Notes under the pieces: model-generated
What the model saw: the letters and a program-made list of their open reading frames with translations, nothing else
The model's database searches: none
What the model was told of the DNA's origin: nothing
DNA from: JAGVSR01 sp963786675
Lineage (GTDB): Bacteria; Pseudomonadota; Alphaproteobacteria; Rhizobiales; Hyphomicrobiaceae
DNA: 64,000 nt
Assembly (NCBI GenBank): GCA_963786675.1
Contig: CAWAZY010000001.1
Coordinates: forward strand, 124,001 to 188,000
Reading direction: 5' to 3'
Position numbers and translations under genes: made by a program
In this document: one piece after another, positions 1-9,033 of the stretch
Layout: each line of letters starts with the position of its first letter
Numbering within the stretch: the stretch's first letter is position 1

Positions 1-2442
1 TGCGAGCACACGCCGCAAGTCCTGTGCATCGATGCGGACATCGCCCTTGGCGGTCACAGCCTTATCTTCGGGAACGACCACGCGCCCGTTGAAATCGAGC
101 GTCACGGCCGGCGCATCGATTTCCACGACCGACACCAGACCCTCGGCCGCCTTGCCCGCCGCCTTGACGAAAATCGTACCGGCACGCGTGGCGGACCCGG
201 CTTCGGTCACAGTGCCACGCATTTGCGCGAGCATGTCGAGGAACCCGTCGATATCGGCTGTTTCAACGCTGGCCGTAAAGTCAGCGGGTGCGTTTCGCCA
301 ATTCCCGCGAGCCGCGTCGATGCGCGCCGTGGCAACCAGACGCCCGCCGCGCAAAACACCATCGAGACTGACATCCACCGCTTCGTCACGCCGCTCGCCG
401 ATACTCACGGTCGTGGCCAACCGCCACGGCGCCAGCCGCGTCCAGGGCGCGACCTCAGACGCGACATCCGGGGGCAGATCGAGAAGTTGCGTCAGAGTGG
501 TCGCGGCTTCCGGTGATGGCGCTTCGACAATTCCGCGCAGTTCGCCGCGCGTCTTGGCCGGCACATCTACGGCTGAGCCCTCAAGATCCACCGCCAGCCC
601 ACCGGCAGCCTCGAACTTGAGGCGCGGCACCGACAGACGCCCCTTCTGCAGCGCAATATCCAGATGCACATTGGAAAGGCGTTGCGCGCCATCGATCAAC
701 TCACCCGCCTTGATGTCGAGCGACACGTCGGCGGCGCCAAAGCCTGCCGCGGCCGGCTGCCCGTCTGTTTCGGCCGAACCATCGTTATTTGCGGTTTGCG
801 GCTCATCCGCTTGCGTTGCTGCCAGGGGGCCGACCGTCCCCGACATGAGCAACCTGCGGATACCGCTTAAGCCCGGGTTATCCGGCCACAGCTCGGACAG
901 ATTGATCTTCTGGCCGTCCAGCGCCACGGCCAGCCGCCGGGGTGCGATCAGTCCCAACCGGATTTCGCCCAGAAGCGGCGTGCCGTTGATTTCTGCGGAT
1001 GCTTCCGTCAACTCGATGGCGGCATCGCTCAACAGCAAGCTGCCTTCGACCGCGAACGGGCCGTCACTCCTGGTGCGGCTGAACGGGTTTTCACCAAACC
1101 CCCACGTGGAAAATCGCGACAGGCTCTGGCCACTGAGCGACATCGTGCCCGTAAAGGCGCGCGCACCGGCATCCCCCTCAAGCACCCCGTCGAGTGCCAG
1201 GTTGGTGCCGCCGGGCAGACCCGCGCGCAGTTCCTTCAGCTCCAGCGCACCCCCGGCTCTGGACGCGACAAACGTCAAGCCGCTGACGGACTGCCCGCCC
1301 AATCCGATCTGGTCCAAGGCCAGCGCCAGATTTGTGTCGGCCGTTTCAGGCAACTCGTCGACCAGCCGGTCAAAGAGCGCGCGCGCCAGTTCGAGCGGGA
1401 TCGCCTTATTGCCCTCGCCTTTCGTGCCCGTCAGCAGATCCAGGTCCAGCCATTTCGATGACAAATCGACATCGAGACTCACGCGGTCGGCCCAGTGCAC
1501 CGATGACTTTCCGGAGATGAGTTGCGGCAGGCCGCCCTGCTCCATGGAAATGGCGATGTCGTCAAGATTGATGCGGCCCGGCTCGCTGGCCACTTTCGCG
1601 GTGACGTCGAAATGGGCAAGAGGCTGGGGCGCCGGCGCTGCGTCGGCGGGCGCCGCGCCCCCGGCCTCGTCCACGATCAGCGCGCGTGACGAAATCCGCG
1701 CCGCCAGGGTTCCAGAGAAAGTGGGTGCAGCATCGAGTCCGCGCGCTGTTCCATCAAGTACATAGGAATTGCCGTTTTTCAGAACCGTCGTCACGGCCTT
1801 CAGGCGCAAATCACCGTTGGCGTCTTGCTGACCCGTTGTCAGACGCAACTCGCGGTCTTCGCCTTCCCACCTCAGGGTACCTTTGAAGCGGAACGGCCCG
1901 TCGAGCGCATCCGCCGACAGTTCCCCGGTAATCCCATCGGCGCGGAGCAACTGCATGCCGTTCGAAGCGGATAGACCGATGGTGCCGTCAATGATGCGCA
2001 CTGCTTGCAGCGACACTTCCTGAGGTACAAATGACAATGTGCCGGGCGTGATTTGGAGGGTCGACAGGCTGGTTCGCCCCTCGGCATCCATCGTCAATTC
2101 GACGACGGGCTTCCTGAGCTCAATGTCGCGGGCTTCGACGATACCCTTGAGCAGCGGCGGCACGGACAGCCACATCGTGAAGTCGTCGGCACGGAACAGC
2201 GGCCGGCCGGCTTCTTCGCCCACCGCGCCGCCGACGCGGAGCTTCTCCATATGCACGTAGGGCGATGGCAAGAGCCGGAGGCCGACATTGCCCGATACGC
2301 GGACATCGCGGCCGAGAATACGGGAGGCTTCTTCCTCGAACACGCCGCGATAGCCGTTCCAGTCGACCGCATATGGCAAGCCGAACAGGGCCGCGAGAAC
2401 GACCACCAGCAGCCCGCCGATGTAAAGTAGGACGTTGTTCAT
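1..2442 (-). CDS. AsmA family protein, N-terminal part (runs off the left edge)
   Basis: The reading frame is open from an ATG at 2442 to the first base of the window, at least 814 residues, with the C-terminus missing. It starts with one membrane segment (about residues 3-20, LLYIGGLLVVVLAALFG), followed by the AsmA-type beginning DWNGYRGVFEEEASRILGRD, RVSGNVGLRLLPSPYV and a SLSTLKF-like beta-rich repeat region. AsmA-like proteins are inner-membrane-anchored periplasmic proteins linked to outer-membrane lipid transport and envelope assembly; the specific role here is inference. A long alanine/proline stretch near 1620-1680 is probably a linker. Family assignment is firm from the N-terminus; the exact subfamily cannot be set without the C-terminus. 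It is divergent from the uvrD gene. Confidence 0.85.
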   Translation of the reverse strand, partial: MNNVLLYIGGLLVVVLAALFGLPYAVDWNGYRGVFEEEASRILGRDVRVSGNVGLRLLPSPYVHMEKLRVGGAVGEEAGRPLFRADDFTMWLSVPPLLKGIVEARDIELRKPVVELTMDAEGRTSLSTLQITPGTLSFVPQEVSLQAVRIIDGTIGLSASNGMQLLRADGITGELSADALDGPFRFKGTLRWEGEDRELRLTTGQQDANGDLRLKAVTTVLKNGNSYVLDGTARGLDAAPTFSGTLAARISSRALIVDEAGGAAPADAAPAPQPLAHFDVTAKVASEPGRINLDDIAISMEQGGLPQLISGKSSVHWADRVSLDVDLSSKWLDLDLLTGTKGEGNKAIPLELARALFDRLVDELPETADTNLALALDQIGLGGQSVSGLTFVASRAGGALELKELRAGLPGGTNLALDGVLEGDAGARAFTGTMSLSGQSLSRFSTWGFGENPFSRTRSDGPFAVEGSLLLSDAAIELTEASAEINGTPLLGEIRLGLIAPRRLAVALDGQKINLSELWPDNPGLSGIRRLLMSGTVGPLAATQADEPQTANNDGSAETDGQPAAAGFGAADVSLDIKAGELIDGAQRLSNVHLDIALQKGRLSVPRLKFEAAGGLAVDLEGSAVDVPAKTRGELRGIVEAPSPEAATTLTQLLDLPPDVASEVAPWTRLAPWRLATTVSIGERRDEAVDVSLDGVLRGGRLVATARIDAARGNWRNAPADFTASVETADIDGFLDMLAQMRGTVTEAGSATRAGTIFVKAAGKAAEGLVSVVEIDAPAVTLDFNGRVVVPEDKAVTAKGDVRIDAQDLRRVLA

Positions 2443-2905
2443 CGTTCCGGTCTTGCTTCCGGTCCAATCACTGTTTCACACGGCTTCCCCATTGAGCCGC
2501 CCGGCGCCACCCCCACCGGCCCGAAGTTGCCTTGGGCTATTTCGATGCCGTGTTGCATCACGCGAAGCGCGCGGGCATCTCTTGTTCCGCAAGTCCCGCC
2601 GGCAGGACTGATCCGGCCGCAAGACCCCTGAGATGCGCACCATCGGACGAAATAAAGGCCGCCGTGAGGGCTTCCCGGCCAAACATGCCGGAAATGGGGC
2701 CGACACTACCCGAACTGCGCCTAATTCTGAACCGGAATCACGGGCATCTTTTGACATCCCGATTCGGAAACTTTTTACCGGTGCCTCATTCCTGGTCAGG
2801 CCACCGCGCCGCGCCGGCTGGCAGGCGCGGCCTGGGATCAGGAGCAGTGTGAACAACCGCGGCCAAGCGTTTGCCGCATAACGCCGCGTGCTATATCTCC
2901 CTGAC
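2443..2905. other. Divergent intergenic region, AsmA / uvrD
   Basis: These 463 bases contain no convincing gene; short open frames on both strands lack ribosome sites and family features. A candidate promoter for uvrD is TTGCCG at 2871-2876 and TATATC at 2892-2897, spaced 15 bases, very close to the ATG at 2906, so the helicase mRNA could be almost leaderless. A separate TTGACA at 2751-2756 has only a poor -10 partner. Confidence 0.4.
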
Positions 2906-5359
2906 ATGAGCGATCCCTCAAACTCCGCTTCCCGGCCGGTCACCGGCCCGCCACTTGGCGGCGCGTCGCCAGCCGACGATGATCCCCCCTTCGACCTGCC
3001 GCCAGGTCCGGAGGCGCGGCGCCCGTCGATTTCCGAGCGCGCGATGGGCCACACCGCGCCGCCTTACCTCGCTGCTCTCAATCCGGAGCAGCGGGCGGCT
3101 GTCGAAGCGCTGGATGGCCCCGTCCTTGTGCTGGCGGGTGCCGGCACCGGCAAGACACGCGTGCTGACCACGCGCATCTCCCACATACTATCGACACGGC
3201 GCGCCTACCCCTCGCAGATCCTCGCGGTCACCTTCACCAACAAGGCCGCGCGTGAGATGAAGGAGCGGATCGGCCACTTGGTGGGCGGCACCGTGGAAGG
3301 GATGCCGTGGCTCGGGACCTTCCATTCAATTGGCGTCAAAATCCTGCGCCGGCACGCTGAGCTCGTTGGTCTCAAATCGCAATTCACGATCCTGGATGAC
3401 GATGATCAAGTGCGCTTGATGAAACAGGTCATCGCGGCGGAAGGTCTCGACAAGGACCGCTGGCCCGCACGGCAACTCGCCAACCTGATCGACAGCTGGA
3501 AGAACCGCGGACTGACGCCCGACAAGGTGCCCCACGGGGAAGCGTTTTCCTTCGCCGCCGGCAAGGGCGCCACGCTCTACAGCGCCTACCAGGCGCGGCT
3601 GAAGGAACTCAATGCCTGCGATTTCGGCGATCTGCTTCTGGAATGCATCCGGCTCTTCCGCGAGCATCCCGATGTACTGGCCGACTACCACCGCCGCTTC
3701 CGCTACATCCTGGTGGACGAGTATCAAGACACCAACGTCGCCCAGTATCTTTGGCTGCGGCTGCTCGCTCAAGGCTGCCCCAACATCGCCTGCGTCGGCG
3801 ACGACGATCAGTCGATCTATGGCTGGCGCGGCGCGGAGGTGGACAACATTCTGCGTTTTGAGAAGGATTTCCCCGGCGCGATGGTCATACGCCTGGAGCG
3901 CAATTACCGCTCAACGGGCCACATCCTTGCCGCCGCATCCGGTCTGATCGCGCACAACACGGGTCGTCTCGGCAAGACACTCTTCACGGACGGCGCGGAG
4001 GGCGAACCCGTCACCGTGACCGGCGTGTGGGATGACGAGGAAGAGGCGCGCAGCGTCACCGACGAAATTGAGAAGCTGAAAAGCGCCGGGCACCCGCTCA
4101 ACCAGATTGCCATCCTCGTGCGGGCGTCGGCACAGATGCGCGCCATGGAGGATCGATTCATTACCGTCGGCCTGCCCTATCGGGTCATCGGCGGTCCCCG
4201 GTTCTACGAGCGCCAGGAAATCAAGGATGCCATCGCCTATCTCGAAGTAACAGCCAACCCATCCAACGATCTGAAATTCGAACGCGTCGTCAATGTGCCC
4301 AAACGCGGGATCGGGGATACTTCGGTCAAACGCGTCCACGAACTGGCCCGCGCCCGCGGCATTCCCATGTTCGATGCGGCGCGCGATATCGTTCAGTCGG
4401 AAGAGATTCCCGGCAAGGCCCGCCGTGCGCTGCACGACCTGATCGCCGCCTTCGACCGTTGGCGCGGACAGATCGAAAACCTGAAGCACACCGAACTGGC
4501 CGAAGTGATCCTGGATGAATCCGGCTATACGGCGATGTGGCAGGCGGACAAGAGCCCGCAAGCCCAGAGCCGGCTCGACAACCTCAAGGAACTCGTGCGC
4601 TTCATGCACGACTTCGACACACTCGCGGGCTTTCTGGAACACGTCTCCCTCGTGATGGATGCCGACAAGGGCAACGACGGCGACCGCGTGTCCCTAATGA
4701 CCCTTCATGCGGCCAAGGGCCTGGAGTTCGACACGGTCTTTCTCACCGGTTGGGAGGAAGGCCTATTTCCCCACCAGCGTGCGCTCGACGAGCAGGGCGC
4801 GGCCGGCCTCGAAGAAGAACGGCGGCTGGCCTACGTCGGCATTACGCGGGCCCGCAAGCGGGCGCATCTCTCATTTGCACAAAACCGGCGTCTGCGCGGG
4901 TTGTATCAGTCCGCCATGCCGTCGCGTTTTCTGGACGAACTGCCCGACAAGCACGTCGACGTGCGTGAGACCAAGAGCCCATTCGGCGGCGCCTATGCCA
5001 ATCCCACGGCGCTGTACGGCAATCCCTATGGCCGCAGCCGCTTCGACGACGCGCAACCAAATTTCCGCTCCACCTACGACACCCCGGGCTGGCAGCGCGC
5101 ACAGTCGGCACAACGGACGAAAGCATCAGATCCGCGGCCGTCGCCCTCGCCACGCCCCGCACCTGTGACCATTGAAGGCCAACTCGTCGCTTCATCGACC
5201 GCTGAAGGCGCCGGCTATCAGCCCGGCGACCGCGTCTATCATCAGAAGTTCGGCGAAGGGCGGATCGCCGACGTGGACGGCAATAAGCTGACCATCGAGT
5301 TCCGCACGGCCGGCCGCAAGCGCGTCGTGGACAGTTTTGTGCGTCCCCTCGCCCGGTAG
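2906..5359 (+). CDS. uvrD: UvrD/PcrA-type ATP-dependent DNA helicase
   Basis: Superfamily 1A 3'-5' helicase, 817 residues, used in nucleotide-excision repair, mismatch repair and removal of proteins from DNA. All helicase motifs are visible: Walker A GAGTGKT (about residues 78-84), Walker B VDEYQDTN, motif III GDDDQSIYGWRG, motif IV RNYRSTGHIL, motif V MTLHAAKGLEFDTVFLTGWE and motif VI LAYVGITRAR. The C-terminus keeps the PcrA-like Tudor fold (GDRVYHQKFGEGRI) that in PcrA/UvrD contacts RNA polymerase. I prefer the ATG at 2906 over the GTG at 2888, because 2888 adds six residues with no ribosome site. The first 55 residues are proline-rich and probably disordered. UvrD and PcrA cannot be separated by sequence here. 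Confidence 0.95.
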   Translation: MSDPSNSASRPVTGPPLGGASPADDDPPFDLPPGPEARRPSISERAMGHTAPPYLAALNPEQRAAVEALDGPVLVLAGAGTGKTRVLTTRISHILSTRRAYPSQILAVTFTNKAAREMKERIGHLVGGTVEGMPWLGTFHSIGVKILRRHAELVGLKSQFTILDDDDQVRLMKQVIAAEGLDKDRWPARQLANLIDSWKNRGLTPDKVPHGEAFSFAAGKGATLYSAYQARLKELNACDFGDLLLECIRLFREHPDVLADYHRRFRYILVDEYQDTNVAQYLWLRLLAQGCPNIACVGDDDQSIYGWRGAEVDNILRFEKDFPGAMVIRLERNYRSTGHILAAASGLIAHNTGRLGKTLFTDGAEGEPVTVTGVWDDEEEARSVTDEIEKLKSAGHPLNQIAILVRASAQMRAMEDRFITVGLPYRVIGGPRFYERQEIKDAIAYLEVTANPSNDLKFERVVNVPKRGIGDTSVKRVHELARARGIPMFDAARDIVQSEEIPGKARRALHDLIAAFDRWRGQIENLKHTELAEVILDESGYTAMWQADKSPQAQSRLDNLKELVRFMHDFDTLAGFLEHVSLVMDADKGNDGDRVSLMTLHAAKGLEFDTVFLTGWEEGLFPHQRALDEQGAAGLEEERRLAYVGITRARKRAHLSFAQNRRLRGLYQSAMPSRFLDELPDKHVDVRETKSPFGGAYANPTALYGNPYGRSRFDDAQPNFRSTYDTPGWQRAQSAQRTKASDPRPSPSPRPAPVTIEGQLVASSTAEGAGYQPGDRVYHQKFGEGRIADVDGNKLTIEFRTAGRKRVVDSFVRPLAR

Positions 5360-5449
5360 CGGCACTGCAGGGCCCAATTTGACCCGTTCCGGCACAGCGC
5401 TTGGCAAAATCTTCAGAGCTCTGCCCGCCAAATACTTATGCAGACATCT

Positions 5450-5479
5450 GACAATTCCCGAAATGGAACACAAATTGTC
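5450..5479. promoter_or_regulatory. Inverted repeat upstream of the RTX gene
   Basis: GACAATT (5450-5456) and AATTGTC (5473-5479) are a perfect 7-base inverted repeat with a 16-base spacer, about 100 bases before the RTX start. A direct repeat of ACGGTT followed by GAT or AAT lies further on, at about 5512 and 5531. Either could be a regulator site, but nothing identifies the regulator. Chance occurrence is possible. Confidence 0.25.
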
Positions 5480-5577
5480 GGCCTAGCACTGAAATTCAGA
5501 GCGGCCGAGGCAACGGTTGATTAGCGGTACACGGTTAATCTCGGCAGATATTCAGTTGGAAACTGCCGGAAGAGACC

Positions 5578-8081
5578 ATGGCCTACGATTTGAGCGGATT
5601 GACATTTATCTACGGCACCGCGGGTGCCGACGACATCAATGGCGGAAATCGCAGCGAAGCGATTTTCGGCAATGGTGGTGCGGATTTTCTGTCTGGCGGG
5701 CGTGGCAGCGACATCCTGTTCGGCGGTGACAGCGGCGTCACGTTCGAATTCTCCAACGACGGCACGTGGAGCAATGTCAGCGCCATCAATCTCGGCGACT
5801 TGTTCAGCGCCGGCCCGGCCACACTGTTCTCGCTCTCGGGTTACCAGCAAAGCCGCGACGTCTTTGTCGGCACTGGCACCGATAATACGTTGCAGATGGG
5901 TAACGGACGCAGGGCATTGTTTCTGGAAGATGGGGTTAGCAACGCGGTCGATGACATCCGCCTGGTCAACATTCAGACCATCGTCGGTGGCACTGGCGGC
6001 CAGATCATCGATCTGACGTCGACGAACGTCACCTACGGCGACGTAACCATCCTGGCCGGAACCGGCAATGACACGCTGATGGGCAACGCTGGCAACGATG
6101 TCATTCAAGGCGGCAACGGCAACGACTACATTTGGGGCGGATCGGGCAACGACACCCTCGAAGGGGGTGACGGCAACGACGAGATCCTCGGCGGCGGCGG
6201 CAACGATATTCTGAATGGCGGCACAGGCGCTGACCAGATGGCCGGCGGCGACGGCGACGACACCTATGTCGTCGACAACGCCAGCGACACGGTCACGGAA
6301 TACGACCGGGGCCGGGACGGACATCGTCTATTCCTCGATTTCCTACACGCTTGGAAACAATCTCGAGAATCTGACCCTCACTGGCAACCGCGAACATTTC
6401 CGGGACCGGCAACGGCCTCGACAACGTCATCATCGGCAATTCCGGCAATAACACCCTCAATGGCGGCGGCGGCAACGACACGCTCGATGGCGGCCTAGGC
6501 GCCGACACGATGATCGGCGGGACGGGCGACGATATTTTCATTGTCGACAATGCCGGCGACGTAACCAATGAAGCGGCCAACGCCGGCACAGATACGGTCC
6601 TGGCCTCCATCTCGCACACGATCGGTGCCAACATCGAGAACCTGACGCTGACCGGGTCCGCAAACATCAACGGCACCGGTAACGCCCTCGACAACATCAT
6701 CACCGGCAACAGCGGCGACAACGTCCTCGATGGCGGCGCCGGTGCCGATCAGATGGCAGCTGGCGCGGGTAACGATACTTATGTCGTCGACAATGCCGCC
6801 GACGTGGTGTCTGAGTTGGCCGGAGAAGGTACCGACACGGTGCTGGCTTCGGTATCGCATGTGCTTGGCGACAATTTCGAGAACCTGGCCCTAACCGGGA
6901 CGGCGAACATCGACGGCACGGGTAACGCCCTCGACAACGTCATCACCGGCAACAGCGGCAACAACGTCCTTGATGGCGGAACGGGTGCCGACCAGATGGC
7001 GGGCGGGCTCGGCGATGACACCTACATCGTTGACGACGCAGGCGACGTGATCACCGAGAACGAGAACGCGGGCATGGATCTTGTCCGTGCCGCCATGAGC
7101 TACACGCTCGGCGCCAACCTTGAAAACCTGACACTAGAGGGCAGCGCCCTCACCGGTACGGGCAATGCGCTCGACAACATCATCACCGGCAACGCACTCA
7201 ACAACATCATCGATGGCGGCCAGGGCGCCGACACGATGACCGGTGGTGCCGGTGACGACACCTACTACGTCGATCATGCCGGCGACATGGTTGTTGAAGG
7301 GGCTGGCGAGGGTATCGATACCGTCATCACGTCCATCGCACACAGCCTTTCCGCCAATATCGAGCACCTGACGTTGACCGGTAATGCGGCCATCAACGGC
7401 ACGGGCAACGAGCTGGACAACACCATCACCGGCAACAATGGCGACAACGTCCTCGATGGCGGCGACGGCAAGGATTTCATCGTCGGCGGCAATGGCAACG
7501 ACGTCATTTACGGCGGCGACGGCAACGACAATCTGTGGGGCCAGAACGGCGACGACACGATCTACGGCGGCGCCGGCGTCGACAACACGAACGGCGGCGC
7601 GGGCAACGATGCCATTTACGCCGGCGACGGCAACGACGGCCTGTTCGGCGGCGGCGGCCAGGACATTCTGTTTGGTGAAGGCGGCAACGACAAGATCTAC
7701 GGAGACGGCGGCAATGACATCATTCGCGGCGGCGCCGGTGACGACTGGCTCGTCGGCGGTCAGCTCCAGAATGGGTTCTCGGCCGGCAATGACACCTTTG
7801 TCTGGACCCGCGACGACATCGTGGACGGAACGGGAACGCGCATCGGTTTTGATCAGGTTGTCGATTTCGGCGCGGGCGACCGCCTCGACTTCTCAGGCGT
7901 GTTCTCGGGCCAGCCGCCGGCACCGATCGAGGACTTGGTGCGTGTCACAGACTGGTTCAACGGCACGCTGGTGGCGGTCCACATCGACGACACCGTTGGC
8001 TGGGTGGATGCGCTGATCCTGCGCGATGTACACGGTATCGATCTCGATGATCTGACCGCGCAAGGCGCCATCATCGTTTAG
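5578..8081 (+). CDS. Secreted RTX calcium-binding repeat protein (two apparent 1-base frame breaks)
   Basis: Secreted calcium-binding protein of about 833 residues if two extra bases are ignored. ATG at 5578 follows GGAAGAG. Order: a short RTX block, a non-repeat domain (about residues 40-155), nonapeptide repeats of GGxGNDxL type, four to five copies of an about 81-residue unit (GTGNALDNIITGN, then DDTYVVD and ENLTLTG), a second nonapeptide block, and a C-terminal region with FVWTRDDIVDG and VVDFGAGDRLDFSGVF. That layout is typical of type I secretion substrates, with the export signal at the C-terminus and no signal peptide. Frame is lost at about 6301 (extra base in GAATACG) and about 6388 (extra C in AACCGCG); removing one base at each restores the repeat consensus exactly. 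Function, adhesion or matrix, is inference. No ABC exporter genes are in the window. Confidence 0.85.
6408..7403 (+). repeat. Tandem DNA repeats of about 243 bases inside the RTX gene
   Basis: The motif beginning GGT/GGC AAC GCC CTC GAC AAC recurs at 6408, 6678, 6921, 7161 and 7404, giving periods of 270, 243, 240 and 243 bases. The longer first unit holds one extra nonapeptide repeat, and the 240-base unit lacks one codon. Copies are similar but not identical, so they code for a repeated protein module and are not a recent duplication. Misassembly or length variation is possible in such a region. Confidence 0.85.
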
Positions 8082-8164
8082 GCCGCCGACTGGCTTTTCC
8101 AAAATTCGAGCACATCTGCGGGCGCGTGGGAGTCATAATTCGACCACGTGCCCGCTGCATTTGC

Positions 8165-8191
8165 TGTGATCATCGGGGCATGTTGATCACA
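8165..8191. promoter_or_regulatory. Perfect inverted repeat upstream of bactofilin, possible operator
   Basis: TGTGATCA (8165-8172) and TGATCACA (8184-8191) form a perfect 8-base inverted repeat with an 11-base spacer, 18 bases before the bactofilin start codon. The half-sites are 19 bases centre to centre, close to two helical turns, as for a dimeric regulator. It does not fit the Crp spacing (TGTGA-N6-TCACA). The regulator is unknown. Confidence 0.4.
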
Positions 8192-8209
8192 CGAGTTGGG
8201 AGTAGTCGC

Positions 8210-8839
8210 ATGGTGTTTCATCGCAAGACCGAACCGGCACAGCCGGCCAAGGCCGTCGCGCTCGCAAGGCAGGACCGCCCTGTCATTCAACATCTCGCGG
8301 CGCAGGAAGCGACCGTCGGTGTTGCCGGTCACAACATGGGGCTCAACGAAGAATCGCTGATCGGCAGTGACTTGAGCATCGAAGGGCAGACGATCACCAT
8401 TCGCTGCAAGGGCACTCTGCGCGTTAACGGCAAGATCCAGGCCGACGTCCATTCGCGCCAACTCGAAGTCGGCCGGGAGGCCATCATTACGGGTTCGATC
8501 ACCGCCGACGCCGTGGACGTACATGGACGCATCAACGGGGCCGTGCTCTCACACAAGGTCGTCCTGCACGCGACCGCGGAAGTGGAGGGAGATATCGCCA
8601 CCGAGTACCTGTCGATCGAACAGGGAGCCAGCTTCGACGGCCGGTCCCGGCGCGTGCGCGATCCCTCTGAAATCATGCCCCAAGTGGAATCTGGTCAGGC
8701 AACTGCTCAGAACGCCAGCGTCTCCTTCCACGACGGCACCGGTGCCATGAATCAATCCGGACGTCAGCCCCAGCCCATCGGTTACGATGTGGCGAACAGC
8801 CTGAATGGCGCGTCGTCCTCCGGCATTCCGGGATCTTGA
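8210..8839 (+). CDS. Bactofilin (polymer-forming cytoskeletal protein)
   Basis: 209 residues. The central part (about residues 45-150) is the bactofilin beta-helix: LIGSDLSIEGQTITIRCKG, LRVNGKIQADVHS, ITGSITADAVDVHGRING and VVLHATAEVEGDI, with regular hydrophobic/glycine spacing. Bactofilins polymerise without nucleotide and act as scaffolds for cell-wall enzymes, stalks or polar structures in alphaproteobacteria. N- and C-terminal tails are polar and probably disordered. The start at 8210 is chosen for GGGAG seven bases upstream; an ATG at 8180 would add ten residues and overlap the inverted repeat. It lies alone between the RTX gene and a convergent membrane-protein gene. No M23 peptidase, a common bactofilin partner, is adjacent. 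Confidence 0.9.
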   Translation: MVFHRKTEPAQPAKAVALARQDRPVIQHLAAQEATVGVAGHNMGLNEESLIGSDLSIEGQTITIRCKGTLRVNGKIQADVHSRQLEVGREAIITGSITADAVDVHGRINGAVLSHKVVLHATAEVEGDIATEYLSIEQGASFDGRSRRVRDPSEIMPQVESGQATAQNASVSFHDGTGAMNQSGRQPQPIGYDVANSLNGASSSGIPGS

Positions 8840-8894
8840 CGTTCCTGGGTCTGGCATGCGGGCCTGATCCCCAATTCTGATACAACAGCCACGG

Positions 8895-8922
8895 GCCGTG
8901 CACTCCAAGGGGCGTGCACGGC
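8895..8922. terminator. Stem-loop between convergent genes
   Basis: GCCGTGCAC (8895-8903) pairs with GTGCACGGC (8914-8922) across a 10-base loop, between bactofilin (plus strand) and the following minus-strand gene. There is no U-tract, so it may be a weak or Rho-assisted terminator. Confidence 0.4.
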
Positions 8923-9033
8923 GGCCGGATGCGCCCGGATGTGCGGCAGCGAGCTCTTGGCTGCGCGCGATAGCAACGTGCGGACCTGTGTTGGCACAAT
9001 GACTTTCTGAACACCGATTTCAGAAAGTTGAGT

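Noticed and set aside
32..1765. 577-codon open frame on the plus strand
   Set aside because: It is antisense to a convincing AsmA frame, has serine/arginine/proline-rich composition typical of the reverse of GC-rich coding DNA, and no motif.
6408..7403. Regularly spaced repeats as a possible CRISPR array
   Set aside because: Repeats are 240-270 bases apart, in frame, diverged and encode RTX modules.
8165..8191. Crp/Fnr binding site
   Set aside because: Half-sites TGTGA and TCACA are 17 bases apart instead of 6.
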